From positions 1 to 64,000 of the forward strand of contig CALARU010000286.1 in assembly GCA_937888715.1 (NCBI GenBank): a stretch of 64,000 nucleotides of DNA, written 5' to 3'. The notes under the pieces are model-generated. The model worked only from the letters and a program-made list of their open reading frames with translations, was not told where the DNA came from and did no database searches. The stretch comes from an uncultured Planctomycetaceae bacterium (GTDB lineage Bacteria > Planctomycetota > Planctomycetia > Gemmatales > Gemmataceae). The translations under genes and the position numbers were made by a program. This document shows positions 44,170 through 53,088 of this stretch, piece by piece. Every line of letters begins with the position of its first letter. The first letter of the stretch is position 1.

Positions 44170-44511
44170 TTAGCTAAATCCTGGAAGTTGAAAGCCCCCG
44201 GGTAAACCAAGTGACTGTGTCATTTTTGCAGTTTCCTCAGCAATCGCAAGCTTAGCTTTTGCAAGTGCTTGATTAGAAGCAGAGCGAATAAGTTCTTCGA
44301 GGTAAGGCTTGTCTTGCATTTTGAAAGCTTCATCCGAAATAACGATGGAAATAATTTCCATTTTTCCATTGGCTCGAACCCGAACCATGCCGGCGCCCGA
44401 CTCGCCATCGGTGTGGATTTTATCGAGCTTCGATTGCATTTCTTCCATCTGCTCCTTCATTTTAGGAAGGTTACGCATCAGGTTTGCAATCTGGCCCATT
44501 TCTTTAAACAT
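44170..44511 (-). CDS. ybaB: YbaB/EbfC nucleoid-associated protein
   Basis: 113-residue YbaB/EbfC DNA-binding protein. I chose the ATG at 44511 (MFKEMGQIANLMRNLPKM) because it starts 4 nt after the dnaX stop, has GAGG within the last dnaX codons, and matches family length; a longer in-frame start at 44595 lies inside dnaX. The family forms dimers that bind DNA and sits between dnaX and recR in many bacteria. The core GxGxVxVxxNGxMEI-type strand (GMVRVRANGKMEIISI) is present. Confidence 0.93.
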   Translation of the reverse strand: MFKEMGQIANLMRNLPKMKEQMEEMQSKLDKIHTDGESGAGMVRVRANGKMEIISIVISDEAFKMQDKPYLEELIRSASNQALAKAKLAIAEETAKMTQSLGLPGGFQLPGFS

Positions 44512-44515
44512 TGGT

Positions 44516-46288
44516 TTAAGCCTCGTCGTTATCATCATCCGCACTAGGTTTGGATTCAGGAGGGAGAACTCCGAACCCTGCATCGACCCGTACAATCTGA
44601 GCGTTAAAAATTTCTAAAACTCTTTGAACAATCGGTTCTTTTTCTGCGGCATCCTTGGGATTAACTTTAGGCTTTGAAGCCACGGGTTCAATCTCAATGG
44701 GCGCCAGTTCTACGATTTCATTAGGGTCTGTTATGACCTTGCTAGTAACCCTTACCTGCCAACTTTGCCCCGTAATTTTATTCAGGGCAGTTTGAATTCT
44801 CATGATTCTGGCAGGATCAGAACAATACTCTAAGGCTTGATTGTACAGCCTAGGGAATTCAATAACCAGAGCGTTTGGCCCGGAAATTGCAGGAAGGCCT
44901 GATTTTTTCACCTCGTTACCGAGCATAGGTCCAATTGCATCAATGACTTGTGGCCAAATGGAAGAAATATTTTGAGAAGATAATCGTACTTCAGAAGATG
45001 TGGTTGGTGGCTCAATCAGGCTATCTATTTCACTCAGGAACTTTTTTTTTAAGCCCTCGGGAGGTGCGGTTATTTGCCTTGCAGAGGTTTGCGTTTGCGC
45101 AGGTAAACCCCCTGATTGAAGGAGTTGTAATATTTGTTGCAGTGGGATTAAATTTACCAGTCTGGAAAGACGGATGAGCCCGAATTCCACCATGATTCTG
45201 GGTTGATGGGTTGCTTTGAGCCGGATTTTTGTGAGCGACAAAATATCGAGGCCAGCAAGCAGGGTATCAAGAGAAATTCCCTCGGCCATTTTTTTGAAAC
45301 GATCATGCTGGGAAGTTGCAATGCCTGCATCCACCGGAATTTGATTGGAAGAAGCGTAAACCATAAGGTCACGCCAGTAGGAAATCATCTGCTCAATCAG
45401 TTCCCCCATTTGCAAACCTTTGGAATTGGTTTGATCCATGAGTTCAAGAACCTTGGAAGATTCACCTGTTAAAATCGCCTCAGCAAGATCCATGATGTGG
45501 TTTTCATCAACTGCGCCAATGAGTCGGTGAACTTCATCCCGGGTGATTTTTCCGTTGGAGAAGGATAGCGCTTGATCTAAAAGCGATTGGGCATCCCGCA
45601 TCGAACCACCCGCCCTGCGTGCGATGAGTTCGATGGCTTCGGGTTCTGCTTCCAATCCTTCTTTGATTGTGATTTCCTGAAGATGCGCTGCAATTTGTTT
45701 TGTACCGATGCTGGAAAAATCAAAGCGTTGACAGCGTGAAAGAATGGTGATCGGAATTTTCTGAACTTCTGTGGTTGCGAAGATGAACTTCACATGCGAA
45801 GGGGGTTCTTCAAGTGTTTTTAACAAGGCGTTAAAAGCTGGCCCTGTTAGCATGTGCACTTCGTCAATGATGTAAATCTTGTAGCGCGATCTGCTTGGCC
45901 TGTATTGCACATTGTTGCGGATCTCACGCACTTCATCGATGCCTCGATTGCTTGCGCCATCGATTTCTAGCACATCGACATCTTCACCCGTTGCGATTGA
46001 AGTGCATATCGAACAAACCCCGCAAGGAGTAACGGAGGAACCTTTTTCGCAATTCAGGGCCTTGGCGAGAATTCGGGCTGCAGAGGTTTTTCCCACCCCC
46101 CGAGCACCCGTGAATAAATACGCATGGGCTACACGGTTGTGCTTGATTGCGTTTGTAAGAACTTGAGAAATTGCTTCTTGGCCAATAAGGTCGCTAAACC
46201 CGCCCGGGCGGTACCTTCGAGCTAGAACAGTGTAGCCTTCCGGGGGCGTGGTGCTTGTGGCCTGGTTTTTTGGAGCAGCTTTGGCCAT
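44516..46288 (-). CDS. dnaX: DNA polymerase III subunit gamma/tau
   Basis: 590-residue DnaX from ATG 46288 (MAKAAPKN); a longer frame to 46360 would run through the SRP RNA gene and is rejected. Clamp-loader AAA+ domain has Walker A GARGVGKT (61-68), zinc-module cysteines C80, C89, C92, C95, DEVHML and the SRC sensor motif. Domain III follows to about residue 370, then a Pro/Gln-rich linker and a tau-type C-terminal part. In the linker a run of nine A residues (codons 413-416) has stop codons directly downstream in both alternative frames, suggesting that a short gamma-like form is also made. First gene of dnaX-ybaB-recR, downstream of the SRP RNA. Confidence 0.96.
   Translation of the reverse strand: MAKAAPKNQATSTTPPEGYTVLARRYRPGGFSDLIGQEAISQVLTNAIKHNRVAHAYLFTGARGVGKTSAARILAKALNCEKGSSVTPCGVCSICTSIATGEDVDVLEIDGASNRGIDEVREIRNNVQYRPSRSRYKIYIIDEVHMLTGPAFNALLKTLEEPPSHVKFIFATTEVQKIPITILSRCQRFDFSSIGTKQIAAHLQEITIKEGLEAEPEAIELIARRAGGSMRDAQSLLDQALSFSNGKITRDEVHRLIGAVDENHIMDLAEAILTGESSKVLELMDQTNSKGLQMGELIEQMISYWRDLMVYASSNQIPVDAGIATSQHDRFKKMAEGISLDTLLAGLDILSLTKIRLKATHQPRIMVEFGLIRLSRLVNLIPLQQILQLLQSGGLPAQTQTSARQITAPPEGLKKKFLSEIDSLIEPPTTSSEVRLSSQNISSIWPQVIDAIGPMLGNEVKKSGLPAISGPNALVIEFPRLYNQALEYCSDPARIMRIQTALNKITGQSWQVRVTSKVITDPNEIVELAPIEIEPVASKPKVNPKDAAEKEPIVQRVLEIFNAQIVRVDAGFGVLPPESKPSADDDNDEA
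45030..45052 (-). promoter_or_regulatory. A9 slippery tract in dnaX with immediate out-of-frame stops
   Basis: On the coding (minus) strand dnaX reads TTA AAA AAA AAG, nine consecutive A (45050 down to 45042). A -1 shift would continue for three codons (Val-Pro-Glu) to TGA at 45032-45030; a +1 shift meets TGA at 45036-45034. This is the layout of dnaX slippage sites known from Thermus (transcriptional slippage on A9) and Escherichia coli (-1 ribosomal frameshift), and it falls after domain III where a gamma product should end. Confidence 0.65.
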
Positions 46289-46325
46289 GGATCGATTTAT
46301 AGAAAAGGTAAGGGAAAAGTAAGGC

Positions 46326-46447
46326 GCAGCGTGGCGCCGAGAGAGGCGAATCCACTGCACAAGGGTACGCTGCGTATGGCTGCACCTTCCGGCCTGACCA
46401 GGTTAACAACTTCCCTTTGCGTGGGGCCCCTCCCAGCGCCTCGCTGC
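46326..46447 (-). ncRNA. ffs: Bacterial SRP (4.5S-type) RNA
   Basis: On the minus strand the conserved SRP helix 8 is plain: CTGGTCAGGCCGGAAGGTGC followed by AGCC, with the GGAA tetraloop and asymmetric loop bases that bind Ffh. The ends pair into one long hairpin: GCAGCG then GGCGCTGGGAGG near the 5' end match CCTCTCTCGGCGCC then CGCTGC near the 3' end, so the RNA spans about 120 nt (core 46333-46440). Exact ends are estimates. It guides ribosomes making membrane proteins to the membrane with Ffh. It lies 38 nt upstream of dnaX, a linkage seen in many bacteria. Confidence 0.9.
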
Positions 46448-46489
46448 GGCTAATTAAACCGCGCCCGCTGGTGCGGACATGTTTCTATC

Positions 46490-47377
46490 TTATCGGCCCG
46501 CAACCGTATTGACACTATTTCTCGTTTGAATTGTTATTTTCTTTATCGTTACAGGCTTTTCAGGCTTGCGACTTCCTTCATCATTTTCAGCTTTTAAGGG
46601 CATAGTGTAGATTTTCTTGGCAACTTCCATCCCTTTGGTAATTTTGCCAATTGCGCTGTAGTTTTCGTCCATGAATGGGGCTTTATCTAAATTAAGGTAA
46701 AACCTGCAGGCAGAGGTTTCTGGATCTAATTCGTAAAAAGAGCCGATTGTGCCTGCTTCGTGCTTGGTTTCAGGGCTGAATTCAGGCTTTAGCCAATATC
46801 CGATACTGCCATAGCCTATCTCGCCTGTTCCTAAGGGGCAACCTGCGCGCAGTTGTTCCAGCTTAACCACCGGTTCTTCTGATTCTTCGAGATGAACTTC
46901 TTCAAAGAATAGTCCATCGTAATAACCAACCTTGGCAAGAGCGATGAAGTTTCGAACATGATTTGGCGCCTGAGTTGGGAAAAGTTCCATCTCGATATCG
47001 CCCTGATCTGTGCTAATAATTGCAGTGTAATCGATCAAATTCCCAGCTTTGTCTTTAAATCGAATCTCATCCCAGCACGCCTGTACTGCTTCATAAAGTT
47101 TGTAAACAGATTTCTTGGTCACAGTTACATCGGGTGGCCTGTTACAGTATTCGGGTGGGTTATCACCTATGCAAACGGCTTTTAAGAATGGCTGGTGCAG
47201 CAAATCTTCGGAGGCTTCTTCTTGCTTGTTATTTTGGTTGGAGGTCGTGATTGCTTTTACTTCAGCGGGTTCTGCTTTGGTAATGGGTTCTGGGGCGGAT
47301 TTTTTACCACACCCGGTCAGTACCGATCCCAATACGATTGCAGATCCTAAAACCTTGTAAACTGTGTTCTTAGCCAT
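46490..47377 (-). CDS. Cyclophilin-type peptidyl-prolyl isomerase lipoprotein
   Basis: 295-residue protein from ATG 47377, with a signal peptide ending in lipobox SVLTGC (C23), a low-complexity linker and a C-terminal cyclophilin-like domain (IISTDQGDIEMELFPTQAPNHVRNFIALAKVGYYDGLFF; later GTIGSFYELDPETSACRFYLNL; YSAIGKITKGMEV). The usual catalytic FHR motif is replaced by FEEVHLEES and the FFIT-type motif by FYLNL, so activity may be altered or lost. A longer frame to 47461 is less likely because it displaces the signal. Exported, membrane-anchored folding helper by inference. Confidence 0.88.
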   Translation of the reverse strand: MAKNTVYKVLGSAIVLGSVLTGCGKKSAPEPITKAEPAEVKAITTSNQNNKQEEASEDLLHQPFLKAVCIGDNPPEYCNRPPDVTVTKKSVYKLYEAVQACWDEIRFKDKAGNLIDYTAIISTDQGDIEMELFPTQAPNHVRNFIALAKVGYYDGLFFEEVHLEESEEPVVKLEQLRAGCPLGTGEIGYGSIGYWLKPEFSPETKHEAGTIGSFYELDPETSACRFYLNLDKAPFMDENYSAIGKITKGMEVAKKIYTMPLKAENDEGSRKPEKPVTIKKITIQTRNSVNTVAGR

Positions 47378-47550
47378 GATATTCTTGCTCAATGGAGCAC
47401 CCCTAAATGACAATAGTCCATCCTTCCCGAATCTCATACCTAAGAATTTTAGTTTGGTCAATACTTGCTGTAAGTTATTGCAGCTATAATGCTTAATGCA
47501 TGGAATCTCAAAATAATGCCCATTAAGTCATTGCATACAGGGTTTTTTCA

Positions 47551-48048
47551 ATGGTAAAATGGGTAATATGGCTTTTTCTGTTAAATTTGCTTTTATTTAA
47601 ATTCATGTTCAAATATCTTTCCCAACTTCTGATTCTTTGTTGCTTGCTTGGGCAAGTTGTAAATGTATTTGGCTTACCTTTGGCGTTTACTTCAAATCCA
47701 GATTCTCTGGTTTCATTGCAGTTTAAAGGTTGTTGTACTTCTAATGCCAAAATTTCTTGTTGTGGCAATGATTGCAAATGCTGCTTTTCGAATGAATTGC
47801 CTTCGGATGATTTTGCCTTGGTGCAAGAAAAAACCGTGGGGCAGGGCATTCAAGTTCTTTGGTTGAATCCCGTTTCAACAAACAAGTGCAAAGGTACCAA
47901 TCTGATCAGTCAGTTTGGCGTTGATATGGCTATTCAAGAAATAGGCTCAATTGATTTGATTCTCGCTTCTGATTCAACTCAGCCTAAAGATGCTTCTTCT
48001 CTTTCCTGCGGTATTAAGTTCTCCAATTTCAAGCCTCCTCGGATTTAA
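47551..48048 (+). CDS. Cysteine-rich exported hypothetical protein
   Basis: Up to 165 residues, with a strongly hydrophobic N-terminus (start at 47551 or the internal ATG at 47605, MFKYLSQLLILCC) typical of a signal peptide. The mature part has a compact cysteine cluster (GCCTSNAKISCCGNDCKCC) that could bind metal or form disulfides. A TATAAT box at 47485-47490 may be the -10 of its promoter, without a good -35. No family recognised. It precedes a DUF1559 gene, a beta-propeller with CC motifs and a cytochrome-thioredoxin fusion, all exported, so a shared envelope redox or metal role is conceivable. Confidence 0.5.
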   Translation: MVKWVIWLFLLNLLLFKFMFKYLSQLLILCCLLGQVVNVFGLPLAFTSNPDSLVSLQFKGCCTSNAKISCCGNDCKCCFSNELPSDDFALVQEKTVGQGIQVLWLNPVSTNKCKGTNLISQFGVDMAIQEIGSIDLILASDSTQPKDASSLSCGIKFSNFKPPRI

Positions 48049-48179
48049 TTTACTTTTCAGCATTTGTTTTCAAAGCGTTCCTGATTACTCGGGAGCAATT
48101 TATTGCGTGCATATTTTTATTGCAGCAATTCAAACCTTTGTGAAATTAGTTCAAGTAAATTAAGCGGGAGTTTAATGTC

Positions 48180-49289
48180 GTGAATTCTTTAAAAAAGTTG
48201 CTTCCCATGAAAAGGAAAGCCTTTACCCTGATAGAGCTTTTAGTCGTAATTGCAATCATTGCAATCTTAATTGGGCTTTTGTTGCCTGCGGTGCAAAAAG
48301 TGAGGGAAGCCGCAGCTAGAATGAGTTGCTCCAATAACCTTAGGCAAATATCTCTAGGGATGGCCAACCATGAATCAGTTCGGGGTTATTTTCCTGGCTT
48401 ATCAGATGGTGCCCCCAAACTCCTTCCTGCAGGTATGACTACCGCCCATTATGCCTTTGGTGTGCTCGCTAATTTATTGCCTTATCTTGAACAGGGCTCT
48501 TTGCAAAAGTTGATTGATTACTCGAAGCCTGCAACAATCAGTGGTTGGAGAGGAGATATTAATCCGGTTCATGACCCCGCGGCTAGTTCGCTGATTAAAA
48601 TATTTTTATGTTCTTCTGATAGCGGGAACCCGCTTTTTGCCCAATCAAATACAACTCGCACCCCCAATGCTTTTACCACTGCGGGCAGTAATTATGTATT
48701 CAACATGGGTTCGGGTACTGCTACTGCAACGCAGGTGAATTATGATGCCCAATTTCCAACAGATGGGATGTTTTGGTACGGTTCAAATGTTAGGTATAGT
48801 GGGATAATGGATGGGGCTTCCAATACCCTGCTTGCATCAGAATGCCTGCTGGGCCCGGGTGGAAGTGCCCCAACTTCAAGTACTGTTCCACCTGATAGCA
48901 CTGGTAAATATTATGTTGCTCTCAATACCGGTACCTTTACCTCGAATTCTGTAACGCCTGGTGGGTGGCTACGCGGCTCTGTTGTTTTAAGCCGACCTAC
49001 GGAATGCGATACCGGCACGCGGGCATGGGGCACTATGCGGGGCAGCACTTGGTTTTGGGGCGGTCGAGACTGGAACTCGGTTTTCAACACAGCTCTCAGG
49101 CCCAATGATACTTCCCTAGATTGCGGAGCCCATGGTAGGGGATGGTTTGCTGCACGAAGTAAACACTCGGGCGGTGCAAATTGTGCTATGATGGATGGCT
49201 CGGTAAGGTTTGTCACTAATCAGATTGATTCTGTAATGTGGCAAGCTGCTGCAACGCGTGCTGGGGGCGAGGCTGGGACTCTACCTTAA
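48180..49289 (+). CDS. DUF1559 type II pseudopilin-like protein
   Basis: 369-residue DUF1559 protein with a type IV prepilin N-terminus ([18 protein letters not shown], then [25 protein letters not shown]), the form typical of the very numerous planctomycete DUF1559 family, and the C-terminal [19 protein letters not shown] motif. The residue before the cleavage-site Phe is Ala rather than Gly. GTG 48180 is chosen because GCGGGAG lies 9 nt upstream; ATG 48210 is the alternative. Exported and probably assembled or anchored by a type II/IV machinery; the cellular role is not established. Confidence 0.92.
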   Translation: MNSLKKLLPMKRKAFTLIELLVVIAIIAILIGLLLPAVQKVREAAARMSCSNNLRQISLGMANHESVRGYFPGLSDGAPKLLPAGMTTAHYAFGVLANLLPYLEQGSLQKLIDYSKPATISGWRGDINPVHDPAASSLIKIFLCSSDSGNPLFAQSNTTRTPNAFTTAGSNYVFNMGSGTATATQVNYDAQFPTDGMFWYGSNVRYSGIMDGASNTLLASECLLGPGGSAPTSSTVPPDSTGKYYVALNTGTFTSNSVTPGGWLRGSVVLSRPTECDTGTRAWGTMRGSTWFWGGRDWNSVFNTALRPNDTSLDCGAHGRGWFAARSKHSGGANCAMMDGSVRFVTNQIDSVMWQAAATRAGGEAGTLP

Positions 49290-49325
49290 AAATAAAGTAT
49301 TGATATGGCTTAAGGAGTATAATCA

Positions 49326-50738
49326 ATGATTAGTAATGGCTCTTGGATGAAGTTGTTGTTCCTTGGTGTTCCCGTAATTCTTGGCGGATCTCTGGGGTTG
49401 TACCTCGCAACCGATTTTGATGGCCCTACCTATATTCCTTCTTCCTGCTGCAATCAATCAGAGCCTAAAGAGGGTTCAAAGAATTTTCCCCTCGAAAACT
49501 ATGACGTCAAGGATACTCAGGAACGCCCTAGCCTTGCAGTGGATGGCAAGGGCCGGATCTATCTTGCTTGGGCCTCCCAGACCAGTGATTCGGAGAAGAA
49601 ACTATTGCTTGCAAGGTCGGACAATCAGGGTGAGTCCTTCAATGCAGCTAAAGAAGTGATCAAGTCTGGAATATTCAAATCTGTTTCCCAGATGAAGGGT
49701 AAAACCATTTCCCGCAATGTCCGCATGATGCCCCATGTGATTGCAGGGAAGGACGAAATCTTTCTGGCTTGGACTGAGGCGTTGCCCGATTTAAAAGGCG
49801 TTCGGATGGTGGTTTCTTCCTCCAAGGATGGTGGCGAAAGCTTCGGAACTCCTGCCCCGGTTCACCATGGTGAAAATGCCCGTGCTGCTTTTACCTCCAT
49901 ATCTCTTGGCCAAGATGGCACCATGGTTTCTTCATGGCTTGATAATCGGGATAAGAAGCAAAAAACATTTGCTTCAGTAAAAGGCCCTGCAAAAACCGAG
50001 TTCTCAATGGAAGAAACTGCGGGTGCGGGGGATCCGGATAAAGGTGTTTGCCCTTGCTGCCCAACTTCAACTTTGGTCGCTTTAGATGGCACTGCTTATG
50101 TCGCATTTCGAAATATCCAAGATGGATACCGCGATTTTTATATCAGTCGAAGGAAGCCCGACGCAACTTCTTTTGAAGCTCCCGTCCCTATTATTTCCCC
50201 AACCTGGAAGTTCGATGGCTGCCCTCATGATGGTGCCTCTATGGTTTTGGCGGGGGATACATTCCACATCACTTGGATGGATGCCCGCTCTGGTTCGCAG
50301 CGTTGTTATCATGCTTACGCCAACTGTAATGAAATGAAATTCACTGCAACGGAGTTACACCCTATCACTCAGGGCAGTCAGGGAAATGCCAAGTTGGTGC
50401 TTGATGCACGAGGCGATGTGCATGTGGTTTGGGAGGAAAGCAAGGAAGCGGCATTGGTGGTTGATGCGGGTGCAGAACACAAACATGGTGCGCAGGATTT
50501 TAGTGCCGGGGTTGGTCGGAACATTATGGTTGCTACATTCGAAAAAGATGGGAAGAAATTTGGCTCAGTGAAGGCTGTGGATGAAAAATCTGGGGTGTTC
50601 CAAACCAGGCCTGCGATTGCAATCGCCCAAGATGGAGATTTACTTATTGCTTGGAATGAGCTTTCTGAAGCTGGAAAAGCGATCAAATTCAAGAAGGTAA
50701 AGTGCGGTGCAATCCTTGCGAAAGATGCAAAACCATGA
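49326..50738 (+). CDS. Exported sialidase-like beta-propeller protein
   Basis: 470-residue protein with an N-terminal membrane anchor or signal (MKLLFLGVPVILGGSLGLYL) followed by repeated BNR/Asp-box-like blades (LLLARSDNQGESF, MVVSSSKDGGESF, YISRRKPDATSFEAP), the fold used by sialidases and related exported propellers. Cysteine pairs near the N-terminus (SSCCNQS) and in the middle (VCPCCPTST) could bind metal. Sialidase activity is not implied, since no catalytic set is recognisable. It follows the DUF1559 gene by 36 nt and overlaps the cytochrome-thioredoxin gene (ATGA), so the last two are coupled. Confidence 0.8.
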   Translation: MISNGSWMKLLFLGVPVILGGSLGLYLATDFDGPTYIPSSCCNQSEPKEGSKNFPLENYDVKDTQERPSLAVDGKGRIYLAWASQTSDSEKKLLLARSDNQGESFNAAKEVIKSGIFKSVSQMKGKTISRNVRMMPHVIAGKDEIFLAWTEALPDLKGVRMVVSSSKDGGESFGTPAPVHHGENARAAFTSISLGQDGTMVSSWLDNRDKKQKTFASVKGPAKTEFSMEETAGAGDPDKGVCPCCPTSTLVALDGTAYVAFRNIQDGYRDFYISRRKPDATSFEAPVPIISPTWKFDGCPHDGASMVLAGDTFHITWMDARSGSQRCYHAYANCNEMKFTATELHPITQGSQGNAKLVLDARGDVHVVWEESKEAALVVDAGAEHKHGAQDFSAGVGRNIMVATFEKDGKKFGSVKAVDEKSGVFQTRPAIAIAQDGDLLIAWNELSEAGKAIKFKKVKCGAILAKDAKP

Positions 50739-51631
50739 GCCAGATGCCTGCGAAAGGAAGTTCGGTTTTAATCGCAACCATGGTGGGGTTATTTGCCATT
50801 GCAGTTGTTGGCGGATTGTTGATTGGAAAAAGAAGTACACCCAAAAACCCAACACTAGAGCAATCATCTTCTCGAGGGCCATTTCTTTATCAGGGAATGT
50901 GTGCATCTTGCCATGGGCCGGAAGGAAGGGGAGATGGGGTCTCCGCACAGAATTTAAAAAGTGCACCGCGGGATTTTTCTCTGCGTCCTTGGAAAACTTT
51001 GATCGATTTACCTTCGATTAAGAAAGTGATTGTTGACGGAATTCCGGGCACCGTAATGCCCGGAATTAAAAATGCTTTGGCAGAACCTGATCTGGATGCC
51101 TTGGCGAAGCATGTTTTGAAGTTGGCAGATCAAAACCCATCTCCCACCATGAAAGTTTTTTCTAAGACTGACCAGCTTGCTATAGATGCTGGGTTTGTTT
51201 TAGTTGCGAATAGCTCTGCCCCGTTATTGCAATTGGAAGATGAGCAGGGGAATAAATCAAAGCTTTCAGATTATAAAGATAAAACGGTGATGCTTCATTT
51301 CTGGGGCGTGCAGTGCCCGCATTGCTTAAAGGAAATGCAATCCCTGTTGGAACTTGAGAAATCGTTTCAGGAAAAATCGTTTGTTATGCTGCATGTTTGC
51401 ACGGATGAAGATGATGCAAAAGTTGCGCAACAAATTGCTTCGAAATATGCCCTTGGAATTAAAATCGTTATTGAAACTTCTGGTATTGGCTTGGCCCGTT
51501 ATGAGGTGCAAAGCCTGCCTGCGTTCTGGCTGATTGGGAGCGGGGGCCGTACCTTGGCGCGTTCTGTAGGTACTAAAGATTGGGCTTCTAGTTCTTGTAA
51601 AAGTTTTATTGCGAATCAGATTTTGAAGTAG
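50735..51631 (+). CDS. Membrane-anchored cytochrome c fused to TlpA-type thioredoxin domain
   Basis: 298-residue protein from ATG 50735, overlapping the upstream stop by 4 nt. An N-terminal membrane helix is followed by a class I cytochrome c domain (CASCH haem site, then MPGIKNALAE as likely Met ligand region) and a C-terminal TlpA/ResA-like thioredoxin domain with a CPHC active site (VMLHFWGVQCPHCLKEM) and the cis-Pro loop (VQSLPAFWLIG). Haem and thiol redox domains in one exported protein suggest electron transfer to disulfides or metal-site maturation. The 3' end overlaps the convergent plsY gene by 26 nt. Confidence 0.88.
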   Translation: MSQMPAKGSSVLIATMVGLFAIAVVGGLLIGKRSTPKNPTLEQSSSRGPFLYQGMCASCHGPEGRGDGVSAQNLKSAPRDFSLRPWKTLIDLPSIKKVIVDGIPGTVMPGIKNALAEPDLDALAKHVLKLADQNPSPTMKVFSKTDQLAIDAGFVLVANSSAPLLQLEDEQGNKSKLSDYKDKTVMLHFWGVQCPHCLKEMQSLLELEKSFQEKSFVMLHVCTDEDDAKVAQQIASKYALGIKIVIETSGIGLARYEVQSLPAFWLIGSGGRTLARSVGTKDWASSSCKSFIANQILK

Positions 51632-52904
51632 TGTTTAGTTTTTGATTCAAGCTGTTTTCAGATGTTGCGTTGAGGATTGCAAAAAGAATGATTCCCGCCA
51701 GCATTCCGAGTGCGCTGGTCATGTTTAGGCCCAAGCTAACCAGATGACTGTTGGTGAAATCTTTGCGGGCTTTCAGGGCGCTTTGCACTAAATCTTGGTT
51801 GTATTCTTTTTGTAATAGAACTTGATCGGTTAGGCGGGCGCGCTCAATGCGGTCTTTTTCTACCTTCGGTTCCCAAACCCAACCAGCGAGCGCAAAAAGT
51901 AACCCTACGCCTATGCAAGCCAGCATAGTTTTTCCTAAAGTTCCTGCAGGATTTCTTCTTTGATTCCCCCATAAAATAATCAGCGCAGTGAAACCACAAA
52001 TCACTTGAATGGAGAAGTAAACAGGAAATGCAGGTGATACCACAACCCCTGCTAGCCTACTTGCTTGTTCTTTTAATAAAGGGTTGGGAAATCCAACAGG
52101 GGTGTTTGCTTTAAATGCCTCGGGGGTAGGGAGCCAGTAGGGCGGATTTTCCGTGACACACAATTTTTCGAACCAAGTGAATACACCAGGCCCGATTACC
52201 CCAGTAAAGAAAACCACAGTGCCCAGCCAGATCCCTAGCGATAACTGTAGCAGTATACTTGCAACGCTACGCCAAAGGGGTGAATCTTTAACTCGGTTTT
52301 CTGCCCCCGCCCAAAGTCTAGAGATATTAGGGATGTGCTTTATCCACACAAAGGCGGTTGCAAGAAAAGTGAAAGCCAAGAGATACATGTTGCCTTGAGT
52401 TCCTGATTTTAAAGCGATGAAAGCTTGAGATGAACAAAGAGCGACAGTGGAAGCTAATGACCCAAGCGAGACAAAACCCCATGAAGAGGTAAAAGCGGCC
52501 CAGGTTAGAAGCGCTAGTGCCAATGGAATCGGGACAAGCATCGCCATCGCTCCTGCGCTGGTTGCTATGCCCTTGCCCCCTTTGAATTTTAAATAAATCG
52601 GGAACAGATGCCCGAAGATTGCAGATGCCCCCATAAGAATGCCTGCGATTTCAGGCCCAAAGGGACTAGCAAGATAAAGCATACCTGCCTTTGCGGGCAA
52701 TGCCCCTTTTAAGGCATCTAGAACAAAGACTGCAAAGCCATATTTGGCCCCGAGTACCCTGCCCACATTGGTGGCGCCTATGTTACCACTGCCTTGATTG
52801 AGGATGTCGATTCCTTTGATTCGTGCCAAAAAAAGGCCGAAAGGAAGCGCCCCGACAAGGTATGAAACGATCATTCCAATAGGGAGATAGCCAAACTGTT
52901 CCAT
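51606..52904 (-). CDS. plsY: PlsY acyl-phosphate:glycerol-3-phosphate acyltransferase with C-terminal membrane domain
   Basis: 432 residues from ATG 52904 (AGGG 8 nt upstream). Residues 1 to about 205 are a complete PlsY: GSGNIGATNVGR phosphate motif, KGGKGIATSAG acyl-phosphate loop and the third motif near IPNISRL. PlsY makes lysophosphatidate, the first step of glycerolipid synthesis. Normal PlsY ends at about 200 residues; here a further 225 residues follow, with four or more helices and a LGIWLGTVVFFTGVIGPGVF segment resembling the DUF4149 (TMEM205-like) family. This looks like a gene fusion. The extra domain's role is unknown. Confidence 0.9.
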   Translation of the reverse strand: MEQFGYLPIGMIVSYLVGALPFGLFLARIKGIDILNQGSGNIGATNVGRVLGAKYGFAVFVLDALKGALPAKAGMLYLASPFGPEIAGILMGASAIFGHLFPIYLKFKGGKGIATSAGAMAMLVPIPLALALLTWAAFTSSWGFVSLGSLASTVALCSSQAFIALKSGTQGNMYLLAFTFLATAFVWIKHIPNISRLWAGAENRVKDSPLWRSVASILLQLSLGIWLGTVVFFTGVIGPGVFTWFEKLCVTENPPYWLPTPEAFKANTPVGFPNPLLKEQASRLAGVVVSPAFPVYFSIQVICGFTALIILWGNQRRNPAGTLGKTMLACIGVGLLFALAGWVWEPKVEKDRIERARLTDQVLLQKEYNQDLVQSALKARKDFTNSHLVSLGLNMTSALGMLAGIILFAILNATSENSLNQKLNTTSKSDSQ

Positions 52905-53088
52905 GAATTTACCCTGTTTTTGAGTCTCAAACGCTACTCCTATCATCATACAGGTTATAAAGCTGGAATTAGATGCATATTTTCTGAGAATAATGCCGAT
53001 AACTGTGGTAAAGTTGTGAAGTTAAGGTTAAAGTAAGATGAGATACCTGCCTGAAGATCACCCCTGATCAAAATTGCTGGAGATTCGT

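Noticed and set aside
44512-44595. Longer ybaB reading frame overlapping the dnaX 3' end
   Set aside because: Family length and GAGG spacing support ATG 44511.
46289-46360. Longer dnaX reading frame
   Set aside because: It runs through the 3' part of the SRP RNA; the family start fits ATG 46288.
53063-53076. GATCA...TGATC palindrome before the second DUF1501 gene
   Set aside because: Short five-base arms in an AT-rich leader; expected by chance at this length.
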